Assembly: GCA_964590255.1 (NCBI GenBank)
Contig: CAZPYA010000002.1
Location: 41,916 to 105,915, forward strand
DNA length: 64,000 nt
Direction: 5' to 3'
From: JAKIYB01 sp964590255
GTDB taxonomy: Bacteria > Armatimonadota > Hebobacteria > CAIYQO01
In this document: positions 30,517-39,773 of the stretch, piece by piece
How positions within the stretch are numbered: position 1 is the first letter of the stretch
How the letters are laid out: every line of letters starts with the position of its first letter
The notes under the pieces: model-generated
Databases searched by the model: none
Told to the model about the DNA's origin: nothing
What the model saw: the letters and a program-made list of their open reading frames with translations, nothing else
Translations under genes and position numbers: made by a program

Positions 30517-32631
30517 ATGCGCAAATGGAGTTGCATACCCCTGCAACGCGGCTGGATGATCGGCATGTTATGGGCCGTCATCCTCGGCGCCATGCCGGTC
30601 CTGGCCCAGGCCCCCTGGGCGATGAGCGGCTGCGGCGCCAACCACAATGGTCAGAGCACCGTCTCCGGTGCCATGACGCCCACGGTGAAATGGGTCTACA
30701 ACACCGACGACGTGGTGAACAACGGTCTCACCCCGGTGGTAGGCTGCAACGGCACCGTCTACGCGGTGGGCTACAACGGCGGGCCGTCGACGCTGAACGC
30801 CATCAGCGCCAACGGCACCTGTGCCTGGGACTGCGAACTGGCGCCGTTGAGCATCCCCGGCAAAGCCACCACCGCCGCCATCGCCACCAATGGTACCATC
30901 TACGTGGCCTATGACAAACTCTACGCCATCGCGGCGGACGGCACGCCGAAATGGACGGTGACCGGGCCGTGCGGCGCCGGCACCCCGGTGGTGGATACCA
31001 GCGTCGTCTACTTCGCCTCGGGCGGCGCGCTGGTGGCGGTGAACGCCAACGGCACGAAAAAATGGACGAAAACGGTTGGAACTGTCATCACTACGCCCGC
31101 GCTGGGCTTGAACGGCCTCATTGCCGTGGGCAGCGCCAACAAGCTGCTGGCCATCGACACCGCCGGCACGGTGCGTGGCACCTACACCGCGCCGTGCACG
31201 GTGAGCGCCCCGGTTATCGGCGCCGACGGCACCATTTACTTCACCGCCGGCACCACGCTGTATGCCATCTCTGGCCTGGGCAGCTTCAAGTGGTCGAAGA
31301 ATCTCTGTGCGCCCGTCAGCCCGCCGGCGGTGGCGGCGGACGGCACCGTCTACTGCGGTGTGGGCACCAACACCATCTACGCCCTCAGCAGCACCGGCAG
31401 CGTGAAGTGGACAACGAAGACCGCCACGGTGTGCAGCTACACCGCGCCGGCGGTGGCCGCCAACGGCGCCATCTACATCGCCGCCAATGCCGCCAACTAC
31501 GCCCGTATTTACGCGCTGGGCCCGTGCGGAACGGTGCTGTGGGACTACGTGAGCAGCTATACCAGCGGGATGCAGTATTCCGCCCCGGTCGTCGGCGCGA
31601 ACAACACCGTGCTGGTGAAAGCCTTCCCGAAGGCCGCATCAAACGGCACCGGCAGCGTCATCGCGCTGCAGACCGCGCCGGCCTGCGTCTGGCAGCCCGA
31701 CCTGGGCCTCTTTAACGAACCCACCGCCACCTACCTGGGCAACAATATTTACAATACCTCGGGGGCGGGGCAGTGCGTCACCACGTCGTGCGGCACCGGG
31801 CTCACGCGCACCTTCCAGATTCCGCTGCAGAACGACAGCCCGTATGCGACGAACTACCGGCTGATCGCCAGCGCCGGCACCAGCAAGTGGCAGGTGCGCT
31901 ACTATACGCCGTCCGGGACCAATGGCCCCATCGACATCACCGCCGAGATTACCGGCCTGGGGTGGACGACGCCGACTATCGGAGCGGCGGCCACGCTGCC
32001 GATTTATGCCGAGGTGAAGCCGCTCATAGCGGCGGCGGGTACTATCTGCGTGAAAGTCGGCGCGGAATCCTACGCGCTGACGAAGGCGTATGACCTGGTG
32101 AGCATGACGGTGACCGCCCCCAGCGTCTGCACCCAGCCGGACGTGGTGCTCAGCGCCAGTCCCAGCAGTACCGACTACTGTGGCAATAACGTCATCAATA
32201 CCGACGGCTACAACCAGACGATGACCGCTACCCTCGCCCCGGGCACCGAGAAGTGGTACTTCGTGCGCATCCAGAACGACGGCAACACCGCGACGAAATT
32301 CTACATCGGCACCCCGGCGGTAGCCAACGGCAACTTCGCCTATAAGATCATCAACGCGGCGGGCACCGATCTGTCAGCGTGCATGCGCGCCGCGCCGTAT
32401 TACTGCACCGCCACGGTGGCGCCGCGCGGCGAAGTGCTGCTGACGGTGGTCATCCGCACCGCCTGCACCGCGCCGGCCGGGCAGACCTTCAGCGTGCCGC
32501 TGCGCGTCTGGTCCGTCACCGACACCGCCGCCCGCGACTGCGCCGTGGTGCGCGCCACGGTCAACGGCTGCGCCGGGGCCCCGGCTGACGAGTCGGCTGC
32601 CACGCCGGACGCCACGGTCAGCATGGAATGA
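30517..32631 (+). CDS. Secreted PQQ-like beta-propeller protein
   Basis: 704 residues from ATG 30517, with a strong AGGAGGAG upstream. A signal peptide is visible (RGWMIGMLWAVILGAMPVLA, cut near QAPWA). Residues about 40-400 form repeated propeller blades with the motif (D/N)GT(I/V)YxxxxxxLYAI and W at the blade ends (SANGTCAWD, AADGTPKWTV, NANGTKKWTK, GSFKWSK, STGSVKWTT), as in PQQ-like/BamB-type WD40-like repeats. Two beta-sandwich repeats of about 130 residues, each with PDLxL or PDVVL, NNxxNT and CV, form the C-terminal part. Cys residues are frequent, suggesting disulfides in an exported protein. An enzymatic role is not evident. Confidence 0.82.
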   Translation: MRKWSCIPLQRGWMIGMLWAVILGAMPVLAQAPWAMSGCGANHNGQSTVSGAMTPTVKWVYNTDDVVNNGLTPVVGCNGTVYAVGYNGGPSTLNAISANGTCAWDCELAPLSIPGKATTAAIATNGTIYVAYDKLYAIAADGTPKWTVTGPCGAGTPVVDTSVVYFASGGALVAVNANGTKKWTKTVGTVITTPALGLNGLIAVGSANKLLAIDTAGTVRGTYTAPCTVSAPVIGADGTIYFTAGTTLYAISGLGSFKWSKNLCAPVSPPAVAADGTVYCGVGTNTIYALSSTGSVKWTTKTATVCSYTAPAVAANGAIYIAANAANYARIYALGPCGTVLWDYVSSYTSGMQYSAPVVGANNTVLVKAFPKAASNGTGSVIALQTAPACVWQPDLGLFNEPTATYLGNNIYNTSGAGQCVTTSCGTGLTRTFQIPLQNDSPYATNYRLIASAGTSKWQVRYYTPSGTNGPIDITAEITGLGWTTPTIGAAATLPIYAEVKPLIAAAGTICVKVGAESYALTKAYDLVSMTVTAPSVCTQPDVVLSASPSSTDYCGNNVINTDGYNQTMTATLAPGTEKWYFVRIQNDGNTATKFYIGTPAVANGNFAYKIINAAGTDLSACMRAAPYYCTATVAPRGEVLLTVVIRTACTAPAGQTFSVPLRVWSVTDTAARDCAVVRATVNGCAGAPADESAATPDATVSME

Positions 32632-32648
32632 TCTGCTGACCGTGGAAC

Positions 32649-32686
32649 GCAACAGGCCCCGCGGAATGCTCCGCGGGGCCTGTTGC
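32649..32686. terminator. Bidirectional terminator between propeller gene and argG
   Basis: A perfect 17-base-pair stem (32649-32665 with 32670-32686), loop ATGC, between convergent genes. Confidence 0.85.
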
Positions 32687-32702
32687 ATGTAGCTCCGTCG
32701 CC

Positions 32703-34052
32703 TTATTCGGCCGGCTTCTCATCCTCCGCGTCATGCACCAGCGAGCGCATCGCCGTGCTCTGCAGCACGCCGATCGACGAGTAGACGGACAGCTTCTCAC
32801 GCGAGTCGGCGATGTCCAGGTTGCGCATCTGCAGTTGGCCGATGCGGTCCAGAGGCGAGAAGGCTTCGCCATCTACCCGTTCCATCGACAGGCGCTCGGG
32901 CTGGTAGGTCAGGTGCGGGCCTTCGGTGTTGACGATGGTGTAATCATCGCCGCGACGCAGTTCCAGCGTCACCTCGCCGGTGACGGCACGGCCCACCCAG
33001 CGAATGAGCGTGTCGCGCAGCATCAGCGCCTGCGGATCGAACCAGCGGCCCTCGTAGAGCAGGCGGCCCAGCCGGCGGCCGAGGGTGCGGTAGTTGTCGA
33101 TGGTGCCCTCGTTGTGAATGGCGCTCACCAGCCGCTCGTAGGTGATGTGCAGCAGCGCCATGCCCGGCGCTTCGTAAATGCCGCGGCTCTTGGCCTCGAT
33201 GATGCGGTTTTCGATCTGGTCGGAGATGCCCAGACCGTGGCGTCCGCCGATGCGGTTCGCTTCCAACACCAGCTCCACCGGGTTGTCGAAGGCCTGGCCA
33301 TTGAGGCTCACCGGCAGGCCGGCCTCGAAGCGCACGGTCACTTCCTCGGACGCGATCTCGACCGCCGGGTCCCAGGATTTCACCGACATGATCGGCTCGA
33401 CGATGCGCAGGCCGTTTTGCAGGAACTCCAGTTGCTTCGCCTCGTGGGTAGCGCCCCAGATCTTGGAGTCGGTGGAGTAGGCCTTTTCCGCGCTCGCCTT
33501 GAAGTCGAAGCCATGATCCTTCAGAAAGGCGCTCATCTCCTGGCGGCCGCCCAGCTCGCGCACGAAGTCCTGGTCCAGCCAGGGCTTGTAAATCTTCAGG
33601 TTGGGGTTGGCGAGCAGGCCGTAGCGGTAGAAGCGCTCGATGTCATTGCCCTTGTAGGTGGAACCGTCGCCCCAGATGTCGACGCCGTCTTCTTCCATCG
33701 CCTGCACCAGGCGCGTGCCGGTGACGGCGCGGCCCAGCGGCGTGCTGTTGAAGTACGATTTCCCCCCCGTGGAGATGTGGAACGCGCCGCACTGCAGCGC
33801 CACCAGCCCTTCGTTCACCAGCAGCTCGCGGCAGTCGATCAGCCGCGCCTTCTCCGCGCCATACTCGATGGCGCGGCGGGTGATGTCGTCATAGTCTTTC
33901 TCGTCGGGCTGGGCGAGATTGGCGGTATAGCAATACGGAATCGCGCCGCGGTCGCGCATCCAGGCGATGGCCGCCGAGGTATCCAGGCCGCCGGAAAAGG
34001 CGATGCCAACCTTCTGGCCGATGGGCAGGGAGAGTAGGATTTTGTTGCTCAT
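32703..34052 (-). CDS. argG: Argininosuccinate synthase
   Basis: 449 residues from ATG 34052. The N-type ATP pyrophosphatase motif AFSGGLDTSAA is near residue 20. STGGKSYFNSTPLGRAVTGT, DGVDIWGDGSTYKGNDIERF, and GRHGLGISDQIENRIIEAKS match the longer E. coli-type ArgG (about 447 residues), not the shorter 400-residue class. The enzyme joins citrulline and aspartate with ATP in arginine biosynthesis, in the cytoplasm. No other arg gene is adjacent, so it is transcribed on its own from the promoter near 34200. The leader carries a small GCCCGTA hairpin at about 34124-34140. Confidence 0.95.
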   Translation of the reverse strand: MSNKILLSLPIGQKVGIAFSGGLDTSAAIAWMRDRGAIPYCYTANLAQPDEKDYDDITRRAIEYGAEKARLIDCRELLVNEGLVALQCGAFHISTGGKSYFNSTPLGRAVTGTRLVQAMEEDGVDIWGDGSTYKGNDIERFYRYGLLANPNLKIYKPWLDQDFVRELGGRQEMSAFLKDHGFDFKASAEKAYSTDSKIWGATHEAKQLEFLQNGLRIVEPIMSVKSWDPAVEIASEEVTVRFEAGLPVSLNGQAFDNPVELVLEANRIGGRHGLGISDQIENRIIEAKSRGIYEAPGMALLHITYERLVSAIHNEGTIDNYRTLGRRLGRLLYEGRWFDPQALMLRDTLIRWVGRAVTGEVTLELRRGDDYTIVNTEGPHLTYQPERLSMERVDGEAFSPLDRIGQLQMRNLDIADSREKLSVYSSIGVLQSTAMRSLVHDAEDEKPAE

Positions 34053-34196
34053 GGTATACTTCCGCGGCATACGCGCGTCACGGCGGGCGCATAAAGCGCC
34101 GCTATGCCGGCGGCTTGCCCGTATACGATGTACGGGCAGGCTGGGTAAATTCTAGCAGAAGCGCCGGGAGAGGGCAACAGCGGGACGGCGTAGCGC

Positions 34197-34202
34197 ATTA
34201 TA
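34197..34202 (-). promoter_or_regulatory. -10 element of argG
   Basis: Perfect TATAAT on the minus strand, giving a leader of about 135 nt; no clear -35 box. Confidence 0.45.
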
Positions 34203-34236
34203 GCCAAACGGCTGGACTGTTGCCGTCCGGTCCGGT

Positions 34237-35139
34237 TCACGTCGCCGGAAACGTGACATCACCCACCGCGTGTTCAATGGCGAAGCATTCGCTGGCCCAC
34301 TCCGGCATCGCCCAATGGCCGATCCAATCATCGAAGGTATCGGCGAGGAGCCGCATCCCTTCCTCCAGGCGGTTCGTATAATGCGAATCGCTGAACATGA
34401 TCACGCGATATCGCAGATCCCGGCAGTCGAGGTAGAAGTGATAGGTGCAGCCTTCAGTGCCGAGATACATCAATCCCTTCGGCCAGGGTAAGCCAGGCTC
34501 CTCGTCATCCGTATCGTTGTATACCGATAAATGATGGTCATACGCATCGATGATCTCGGCCAGCGCTTCGAGCCCATATCCCGGGCCGAATCCGCCATTC
34601 CCCACCTCGGTATACAGCCGACGTAAGAGGTGCGGCAATTGCACCTGCATGCGGTGCTCGGCCTTGCGTAAGGCGACTTCGGTGACGGGCGTGCGCACAT
34701 GCGCCGGTATGATGGTTTTACGTGTCACCCATTCTCCGGAGCCATTTGGCTGTTGCGCGTATCGTAAAATTATGTCACCGAGCTCCGCCACAGCACCACG
34801 GGAGAGGCGCAGCTTCACGAGCGTGACCAGCACCTCGCACACGATGTCGGCAGCCTCCGCCTCAGACAGCCCTTGCGCCATTAAACGCCGGCGCACCGCC
34901 TGTGCCCCGGCAGGCGCAGCCTCTTCCAGCAATTGGCGTGTCAGCAACGGATGCAGCATGCCGGATGCCACTTCATCATACCGTACAGCGACGTGTTCGG
35001 GGTCCGGCCGTCCGGATGACACCGGCACGTCATTAGAGCCGATGATGACGATCTCCCGCATGGCAGCTTCGATATCACCCTGGCGCTGTGGATAGAACAG
35101 GCGCCGCACGTATGCAAATAGCTGGGCCATGAAGCTCAT
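34237..35139 (-). CDS. SMI1/KNR4 (SUKH)-domain protein
   Basis: 300 residues from ATG 35139; ATG 35130 is also possible. The C-terminal 160 residues fit the SUKH fold: VALRKAEHRMQVQLPHLLRR, LYTEVGNGGFGPGYGLEAL, GLMYLGTEGCTYHFYLDC and a final FDDWIGHWAMPEW. SUKH proteins often protect against polymorphic toxins. The N-terminal half is mostly helical (EAADIVCEVLVTLVKLRLSR) and starts with a short hydrophobic stretch; it is not recognised. No toxin gene is next to it, so an immunity role is only one possibility; stand-alone SUKH proteins also serve in cell regulation. Confidence 0.7.
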   Translation of the reverse strand: MSFMAQLFAYVRRLFYPQRQGDIEAAMREIVIIGSNDVPVSSGRPDPEHVAVRYDEVASGMLHPLLTRQLLEEAAPAGAQAVRRRLMAQGLSEAEAADIVCEVLVTLVKLRLSRGAVAELGDIILRYAQQPNGSGEWVTRKTIIPAHVRTPVTEVALRKAEHRMQVQLPHLLRRLYTEVGNGGFGPGYGLEALAEIIDAYDHHLSVYNDTDDEEPGLPWPKGLMYLGTEGCTYHFYLDCRDLRYRVIMFSDSHYTNRLEEGMRLLADTFDDWIGHWAMPEWASECFAIEHAVGDVTFPAT

Positions 35140-35321
35140 GATTGCTCAGTATAGCATAGTTGCTTCAGAAGATATTCTTGTCACGCTTCGGCTATCAGTA
35201 GCGCCGAGGAGGGGCACGGGCACACCGACTGATAATGTGCACACGATAGACCAAGTATTCACCCGGCATCAGCTCGCGGGGACACTCGTCTGCCCAAGCA
35301 CAATACGGTATGCATGCAATT

Positions 35322-35351
35322 TTGCCCCGCTGCACCCATTAGCGGTACAAT
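35322..35351 (+). promoter_or_regulatory. Promoter of hemW implying a leaderless transcript
   Basis: TTGCCC at 35322-35327, 18-base spacer, TACAAT at 35346-35351. Transcription would start about 35358, at the ATG (35359). No ribosome binding site is seen before the start codon. Confidence 0.55.
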
Positions 35352-35358
35352 ATCGTTC

Positions 35359-36549
35359 ATGACCCCGTTGACGCTGCCTGATGACCATCTCGGGCTGTAT
35401 ATTCACGTGCCGTTTTGCGCGCGGAAGTGCGCGTATTGCGATTTTCCGTCGCAGGCATGCGGCGACGACCCGGCGCTGCCCGCGCGCTGGCTGGACGGGC
35501 TGGCGGCGGAAGTGGAGTTCAGCCGGGCGCTGGTGACACAACCGATCAGCAGTATATTCATCGGCGGCGGCACGCCCACGGTGTTGACCGGGGCGCAGTT
35601 GCGGCGGCTGTGGGCGATCGTTGACACGCTCCCCCGCCAGGCCGGCGCCGAGGTGTCGATCGAGGTCAATCCGGGCACACTGACGCCAGACGTGCTCGAC
35701 GCGCTGGCAGCGATGCCGCTGACCCGCGTGAGCCTGGGGGCGCAGAGCCTGCAGCCGGATGAACTGGCCGCGCTGGGGCGCATCCATACGCCGGAGGCGG
35801 TGGCGGAGGCCGTGGCCGCCGCGCGCGCGCTGCCAGGCGCGGTCGAGGTGAATATCGACCTGATGTACGGCCTGCCCGGGCAGACGCCGGCAAGCTGGGC
35901 GGCGACGCTGGACGGCGCGCTGGCGCTGCGGCCGGAGCACCTGTCGCTGTACGCGCTGATCGTGGAAGATGGCACGCCGCTGGCGGTGGGGGTGGCGGCA
36001 GGAGCTATCGCGCTGCCCGGCGAAGAGGAAGAAATGGCGATGGAGGATATCGCCTCCGAGCGTCTGGGGGCGGCGGATTACGCCTGGTACGAGGTGTCCA
36101 ACGCCGCGCGGCCGGGGCGGCACTGCCGCCACAACCTGGGGTACTGGCTGGGGCGCGACTACCTGGGCCTGGGACCCGCCGCGGTGTCGGCGCTGGGCGG
36201 GGTGCGCTGGCGCAACACGCCGGACGTCGCCGTCTACGCCGACCGTGCCGCAAATGGCCGGCCTGTGGTATGCTATAGTGAGCGGCTGCGCGGGCCGGAG
36301 CGCCTGCTGGAGCGGGTGATGCTGGGCCTGCGCCTGCGCGCCGGGTTCGACCTGGCCGCCGCGGAAGCGGCGTGCGGTTGCCGGCTGGCCGAGATCACCG
36401 GCCCGGCGCTGGACGCGCTGCGAGCCGAGGGACTGCTGGAATGGGACGGGACGACGCTGCGGCTGTCGCCGGCGGGCTATCCGCTGGCCAACGCGGTGCT
36501 GGCGCGGTTGATGGCGGCCGCGCACACAATCGAGGGGGAACGCGGATGA
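35359..36549 (+). CDS. hemW: HemW-like radical SAM protein (coproporphyrinogen oxidase family)
   Basis: 396 residues from ATG 35359. The radical SAM cluster motif is C20-x3-C24-x2-C27-DF (HVPFCARKCAYCDF); the spacing of HemW and HemN is the same. Other matches are FIGGGTPTVL, VSIEVNPGTLTPDVLDAL, RVSLGAQSLQ and MYGLPGQTPASW, then YEVSNAARPGRHCRHNLGYW. HemW is a haem chaperone or insertase, and HemN an anaerobic oxidase. The absence of the extra N-terminal HemN residues favours HemW. Its stop overlaps the start of the next gene by four bases (ATGA), so the two are coupled. Confidence 0.88.
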   Translation: MTPLTLPDDHLGLYIHVPFCARKCAYCDFPSQACGDDPALPARWLDGLAAEVEFSRALVTQPISSIFIGGGTPTVLTGAQLRRLWAIVDTLPRQAGAEVSIEVNPGTLTPDVLDALAAMPLTRVSLGAQSLQPDELAALGRIHTPEAVAEAVAAARALPGAVEVNIDLMYGLPGQTPASWAATLDGALALRPEHLSLYALIVEDGTPLAVGVAAGAIALPGEEEEMAMEDIASERLGAADYAWYEVSNAARPGRHCRHNLGYWLGRDYLGLGPAAVSALGGVRWRNTPDVAVYADRAANGRPVVCYSERLRGPERLLERVMLGLRLRAGFDLAAAEAACGCRLAEITGPALDALRAEGLLEWDGTTLRLSPAGYPLANAVLARLMAAAHTIEGERG

Positions 36550-37649
36550 TTGCACGCATGCTGCTGCTCATCGGGCTGGTGTTGGGGACGCTGGCGCAGG
36601 CGCTGGCGGCCACCGAGACACTGGTGACCATTTACGATGGCTCCGCCGCGCTGCCGGCGAAGGTGACGCTGGGCAACTGGGGCTTTATGCCGCGGCCGCC
36701 CACGCCGAAGCCGGACGACAACCCTTTCAAGCCGTTGAAGCTGGGCCGTAACTGGTACGCGCTCAAGCTCTCCTCGCTGGGCCGCTACCAGGGCGCGCGC
36801 TTCGATTTCCAGGTGCCGCTGGAGACGGCGTCGTTCAACGGCGTGCCGAATACCTACCTGCAGTTGTACCTGCGCTCGCTGGACGATAAGAAAGCCGGCG
36901 TCACCGAGGGTGGCGCGGGCGATGCCTACACGTCTGCCGCCATCACGAACCCGAATCCCACCGATGTGCCGCCACCGCCGCCGCCCCCGCCGGACGGCAC
37001 CGGCGTTGGGCCCGGCGTGGGTGGCCCCGGCGTCGGCCCAGCCGGTCCGACGATAGGGCCGGACGGGCTGCCTACCGACGCTCCCGTGGAGATGCGCGGG
37101 CCGGTGGTGAAGCCGAATGTCATCCCCATGCCCGATTTTAAGAACCTGCGCTTCACCTTCATCACCGAGAAAGGCCCGGCGATCCTGGACATCAACCCGG
37201 CGATGCTGCATCCGGTGGATGACGGCAAATGGGCGCGGGTGGAAATCCCCATGTCGCTGTTGAACAAGCAACTGCCGATGGGTGAGAAGCTGCAGCGGCT
37301 GCTCATCACCGCCGACGAGCCGCTGGAGCTATTCGTCGGCCGCATCCTCATCGTGAAGGATGCCACGCCACTTAGCCTGACCACCTTCATCTACCCGAAC
37401 TTCCTGGAAGCCGGCCAGCGCATCTTCTTCGCGGCGCGCGTGGCCACCGGCCTGTCGCAGTATGAAGTGCGCTGGGATTTTGACACGAAAGGCGGCGCGT
37501 CGGTCGACGCCGTCGGCGAACGCGTCACCCACGTCTTCGACACCGAAGGCAACTACAGCATCACCTGCACGCTGGTGGATAAAAACGGCGGCAAAGAGCC
37601 GACCTCCGTGGTCATGGATGTGAAAGTGAGCCGGGCGCTGAATAACTGA
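36546..37649 (+). CDS. Secreted PKD-domain protein with Pro/Gly-rich linker
   Basis: 367 residues; ATG 36546 overlaps the hemW stop. A signal peptide is present (MIARMLLLIGLVLGTLAQAL, cut after ALA). Residues about 20-130 are a beta-sandwich-like domain; about 139-185 is a striking linker of Pro then Gly-Pro-Val repeats (PPPPPPPP, GVGPGVGGPGVGPAGP). The second folded domain follows, and the last about 85 residues are a PKD-type immunoglobulin fold (YEVRWDFDTKGGASVDAVGE, VTHVFDTEGNYSITCTLVDK). It is probably an extracellular structural protein; the fusion to hemW in one operon is odd and may only reflect gene packing. Confidence 0.75.
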   Translation: MIARMLLLIGLVLGTLAQALAATETLVTIYDGSAALPAKVTLGNWGFMPRPPTPKPDDNPFKPLKLGRNWYALKLSSLGRYQGARFDFQVPLETASFNGVPNTYLQLYLRSLDDKKAGVTEGGAGDAYTSAAITNPNPTDVPPPPPPPPDGTGVGPGVGGPGVGPAGPTIGPDGLPTDAPVEMRGPVVKPNVIPMPDFKNLRFTFITEKGPAILDINPAMLHPVDDGKWARVEIPMSLLNKQLPMGEKLQRLLITADEPLELFVGRILIVKDATPLSLTTFIYPNFLEAGQRIFFAARVATGLSQYEVRWDFDTKGGASVDAVGERVTHVFDTEGNYSITCTLVDKNGGKEPTSVVMDVKVSRALNN

Positions 37650-37683
37650 CTGGCCGGTATGCAGTCGTCGATAGCCGTCTTTT

Positions 37684-37714
37684 CGCTCGGGTCCTCGACA
37701 CGCGGGCCCGAGCG
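37684..37714 (+). terminator. Intrinsic terminator after the PKD gene
   Basis: CGCTCGGG (37684-37691) pairs with CCCGAGCG (37707-37714); then TCATAATTTT follows. Confidence 0.6.
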
Positions 37715-37764
37715 TCATAATTTTGGTGGACGGGGAACAGTCTCGCCCGCGAGTTACCGGTAAG

Positions 37765-37793
37765 TTGACAGCCGTGACCGTCTTTGGTAGTGT
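37765..37793 (+). promoter_or_regulatory. Promoter of the transporter operon
   Basis: Perfect TTGACA at 37765-37770, 17-base spacer, TAGTGT at 37788-37793 with TGG extension. A leader hairpin (GTGAGCG at 37792-37798 with CGCTCAC at 37816-37822) overlaps the start site. Confidence 0.6.
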
Positions 37794-37848
37794 GAGCGCA
37801 ATCCGGTGAGTCGTACGCTCACTGATCCCCAAGCACGGAGTCATCAAT

Positions 37849-39522
37849 ATGGCGCAGCGCAGAACGGAACGGTGGACGACACGACTGGGCGTCATTCTCG
37901 CGGTCGCCGGCAGTGCCATCGGCCTCGGCAACTTCCTTCGCTTCCCCACGCAGGTCGCGCAATATGGCGGCGGCGCGTTCATGATCCCCTACTTCGTGGC
38001 GCTGCTGCTGCTCGGTCTGCCGCTGATGTGGATGGAGTGGGCGCTGGGCCGGCTGGGTGGCGCCTGGGGGCATCATACGCTGCCCGGCATTTTCGACGCC
38101 GTCATCCGTCGGCGCTGGGGCAAGTACCTGGGCGTGCTCGGCCTCTACATTCCCTTCCTCATCGTCGTCTACTATATGTATATTGAGTCGTGGACGCTCG
38201 GGTATACCTTCCTCTCCGCCTCCGGCGAGTTCGCCAGGCATGCCACGCCTGAGCAGATGGCCGCGCTGCTGAATCAGCAGTACCTGGGCGCTTACGACGG
38301 CGCGGCCTGTTCATGGTCCGGGCTGGCGCTCACCTTTCTCCTCGCCACGTTGGCCATCAACTTCTGGGTGGTGTATCGCGGCATCGCCGCGGGCATTGAA
38401 AAGCTCAACCGCTTCGCCATGCCAGCCCTTTTCGTGCTGGCCATCATCTTAATGGTGCGCGTGCTCACGCTGCCGACGGCGCAGGCCTCCCCCTTCGCCG
38501 GTCTTAACTTCTTCTGGACGCCGGATTTCACCGCGCTGAAGAATCCGCAGGTCTGGCTGGCTGCCGCCGGGCAGATCTTCTTCACGCTCAGCCTGGGACT
38601 GGGCGCCATCATCACCTACGCCAGTTACCTGCGTAAGGATGACGACGTGGCGCTGTCCGGCCTCACTTCAGCCTCGTTGAACGAAACCGCCGAGGTGATT
38701 CTCGGCGGCACCATCGCCATCCCCGCCGCGGTGGTCTTCTTCGGCACCGCCGCCACCATGGTCTTTGCCCAGGGTGGATCCTTCTCGCTGGGCTTTCTCG
38801 CCATGCCGATGGTCTTTCACCAGATGCCGGGCGGGATGGTGTTTGGCGCGATGTGGTTCCTGCTGCTCTTCTTCGCCGGCATCACCTCTTCGGTGTCGCT
38901 GCTGCAGCCCATCCTCGCCTTCTTCCAGGACGAGCTGGGCTGGACGCGTAAAAAAGGCGCGGTCGTCCTCTTCGCCCTCACCGCGCTGTATCTGGTGCCG
39001 CTGGTGCTCTTCACCGGCCACGGCTTCATCGACGATCTCGACTTCTGGGCGGTAAACGTGCTGCTGCCGCTGGGCGCGCTGGTCGAAGTCATCATCTTCG
39101 CCTGGGTGCTGGGCATGAAGTCGGGGTGGGAAGCCATCACCGCCGGCGCGCGCCTGCGCGTGCCGATCATCTTCAAGTTCATCCTCCAATACATCACCCC
39201 GCTCTTCCTCATCGTGCTGCTGGTGGCCTGGGTACGCGACGGCGCCTGGAAGACGCTGACCCTTGACGGCGTGAAGGATGCCGACAAACCGTATCTTATC
39301 GCCGGCCGCGTGATCATGGGCGTGGTACTGCTGGCGATGCTGCTGATGCTGCGCTACGCCTGGCAGCACAAGCTGGACCAACCGGAGGAGATCGCGCCGC
39401 AGTTGGAGGCCGCCGAGGCGGCGGTGGACGCCCCAGGCAGCATTATCGACGACTTTACGCCGGAGCTGTTCGCCAACAGCGCCGAGTGCGACCCGGCGGA
39501 CGACGATACGACGAAGGTCTGA
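37849..39522 (+). CDS. Sodium-dependent amino acid transporter (NSS/SNF family)
   Basis: 557 residues with about 12 membrane helices. The first helix carries the LeuT-type unwound motif AVAGSAIGLGNFLRFPTQVA. FMIPYFVALLLLGLPLMWME in helix 2, VYYMYIESWTLGYTF in helix 3, QIFFTLSLGLGAIITYASYL in helix 6 and ITSSVSLLQPILAFF in helix 8 are also family features. Such proteins import amino acids with Na+ across the inner membrane; the substrate cannot be read from the sequence. The 30-codon gene just behind encodes a MetS-like small subunit, which supports a two-component methionine/alanine importer-type system. Confidence 0.92.
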   Translation: MAQRRTERWTTRLGVILAVAGSAIGLGNFLRFPTQVAQYGGGAFMIPYFVALLLLGLPLMWMEWALGRLGGAWGHHTLPGIFDAVIRRRWGKYLGVLGLYIPFLIVVYYMYIESWTLGYTFLSASGEFARHATPEQMAALLNQQYLGAYDGAACSWSGLALTFLLATLAINFWVVYRGIAAGIEKLNRFAMPALFVLAIILMVRVLTLPTAQASPFAGLNFFWTPDFTALKNPQVWLAAAGQIFFTLSLGLGAIITYASYLRKDDDVALSGLTSASLNETAEVILGGTIAIPAAVVFFGTAATMVFAQGGSFSLGFLAMPMVFHQMPGGMVFGAMWFLLLFFAGITSSVSLLQPILAFFQDELGWTRKKGAVVLFALTALYLVPLVLFTGHGFIDDLDFWAVNVLLPLGALVEVIIFAWVLGMKSGWEAITAGARLRVPIIFKFILQYITPLFLIVLLVAWVRDGAWKTLTLDGVKDADKPYLIAGRVIMGVVLLAMLLMLRYAWQHKLDQPEEIAPQLEAAEAAVDAPGSIIDDFTPELFANSAECDPADDDTTKV

Positions 39523-39535
39523 CAGGAACCCGACG

Positions 39536-39628
39536 ATGAAACCCGACGCGTTATTGATGATGGTCACGTCCTGGGCGGTCATATTGCTGGTGACCGGCTA
39601 TTGCCTGTACCGGCTGGAAAAACACTGA
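39536..39628 (+). CDS. MetS-like small subunit of the NSS transporter
   Basis: Thirty residues: MKPDALLMMVTSWAVILLVT, then GYCLYRLEKH. It begins 13 bases after the transporter stop codon, with AGGA as a ribosome binding site. The single helix ending in GYCLYRL and a charged tail matches the tiny MetS family of Corynebacterium-type methionine/alanine importers, where the small subunit is needed for transport by the NSS protein. The position directly behind an NSS gene makes the call strong despite the size. Confidence 0.8.
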   Translation: MKPDALLMMVTSWAVILLVTGYCLYRLEKH

Positions 39629-39773
39629 TCGAACATCTGGCTGCATCCAGGAGGATAGATTGCTGTCTTGGGTGGGTACCATACCCGCACGAGCCCGGCG
39701 TCCCGGGCCGGCCGGCGCGCAGGTGCGCCGCTCCGTCATGTCTGCCCATCTTACCAGGTAGAGAGGCTGTGCC

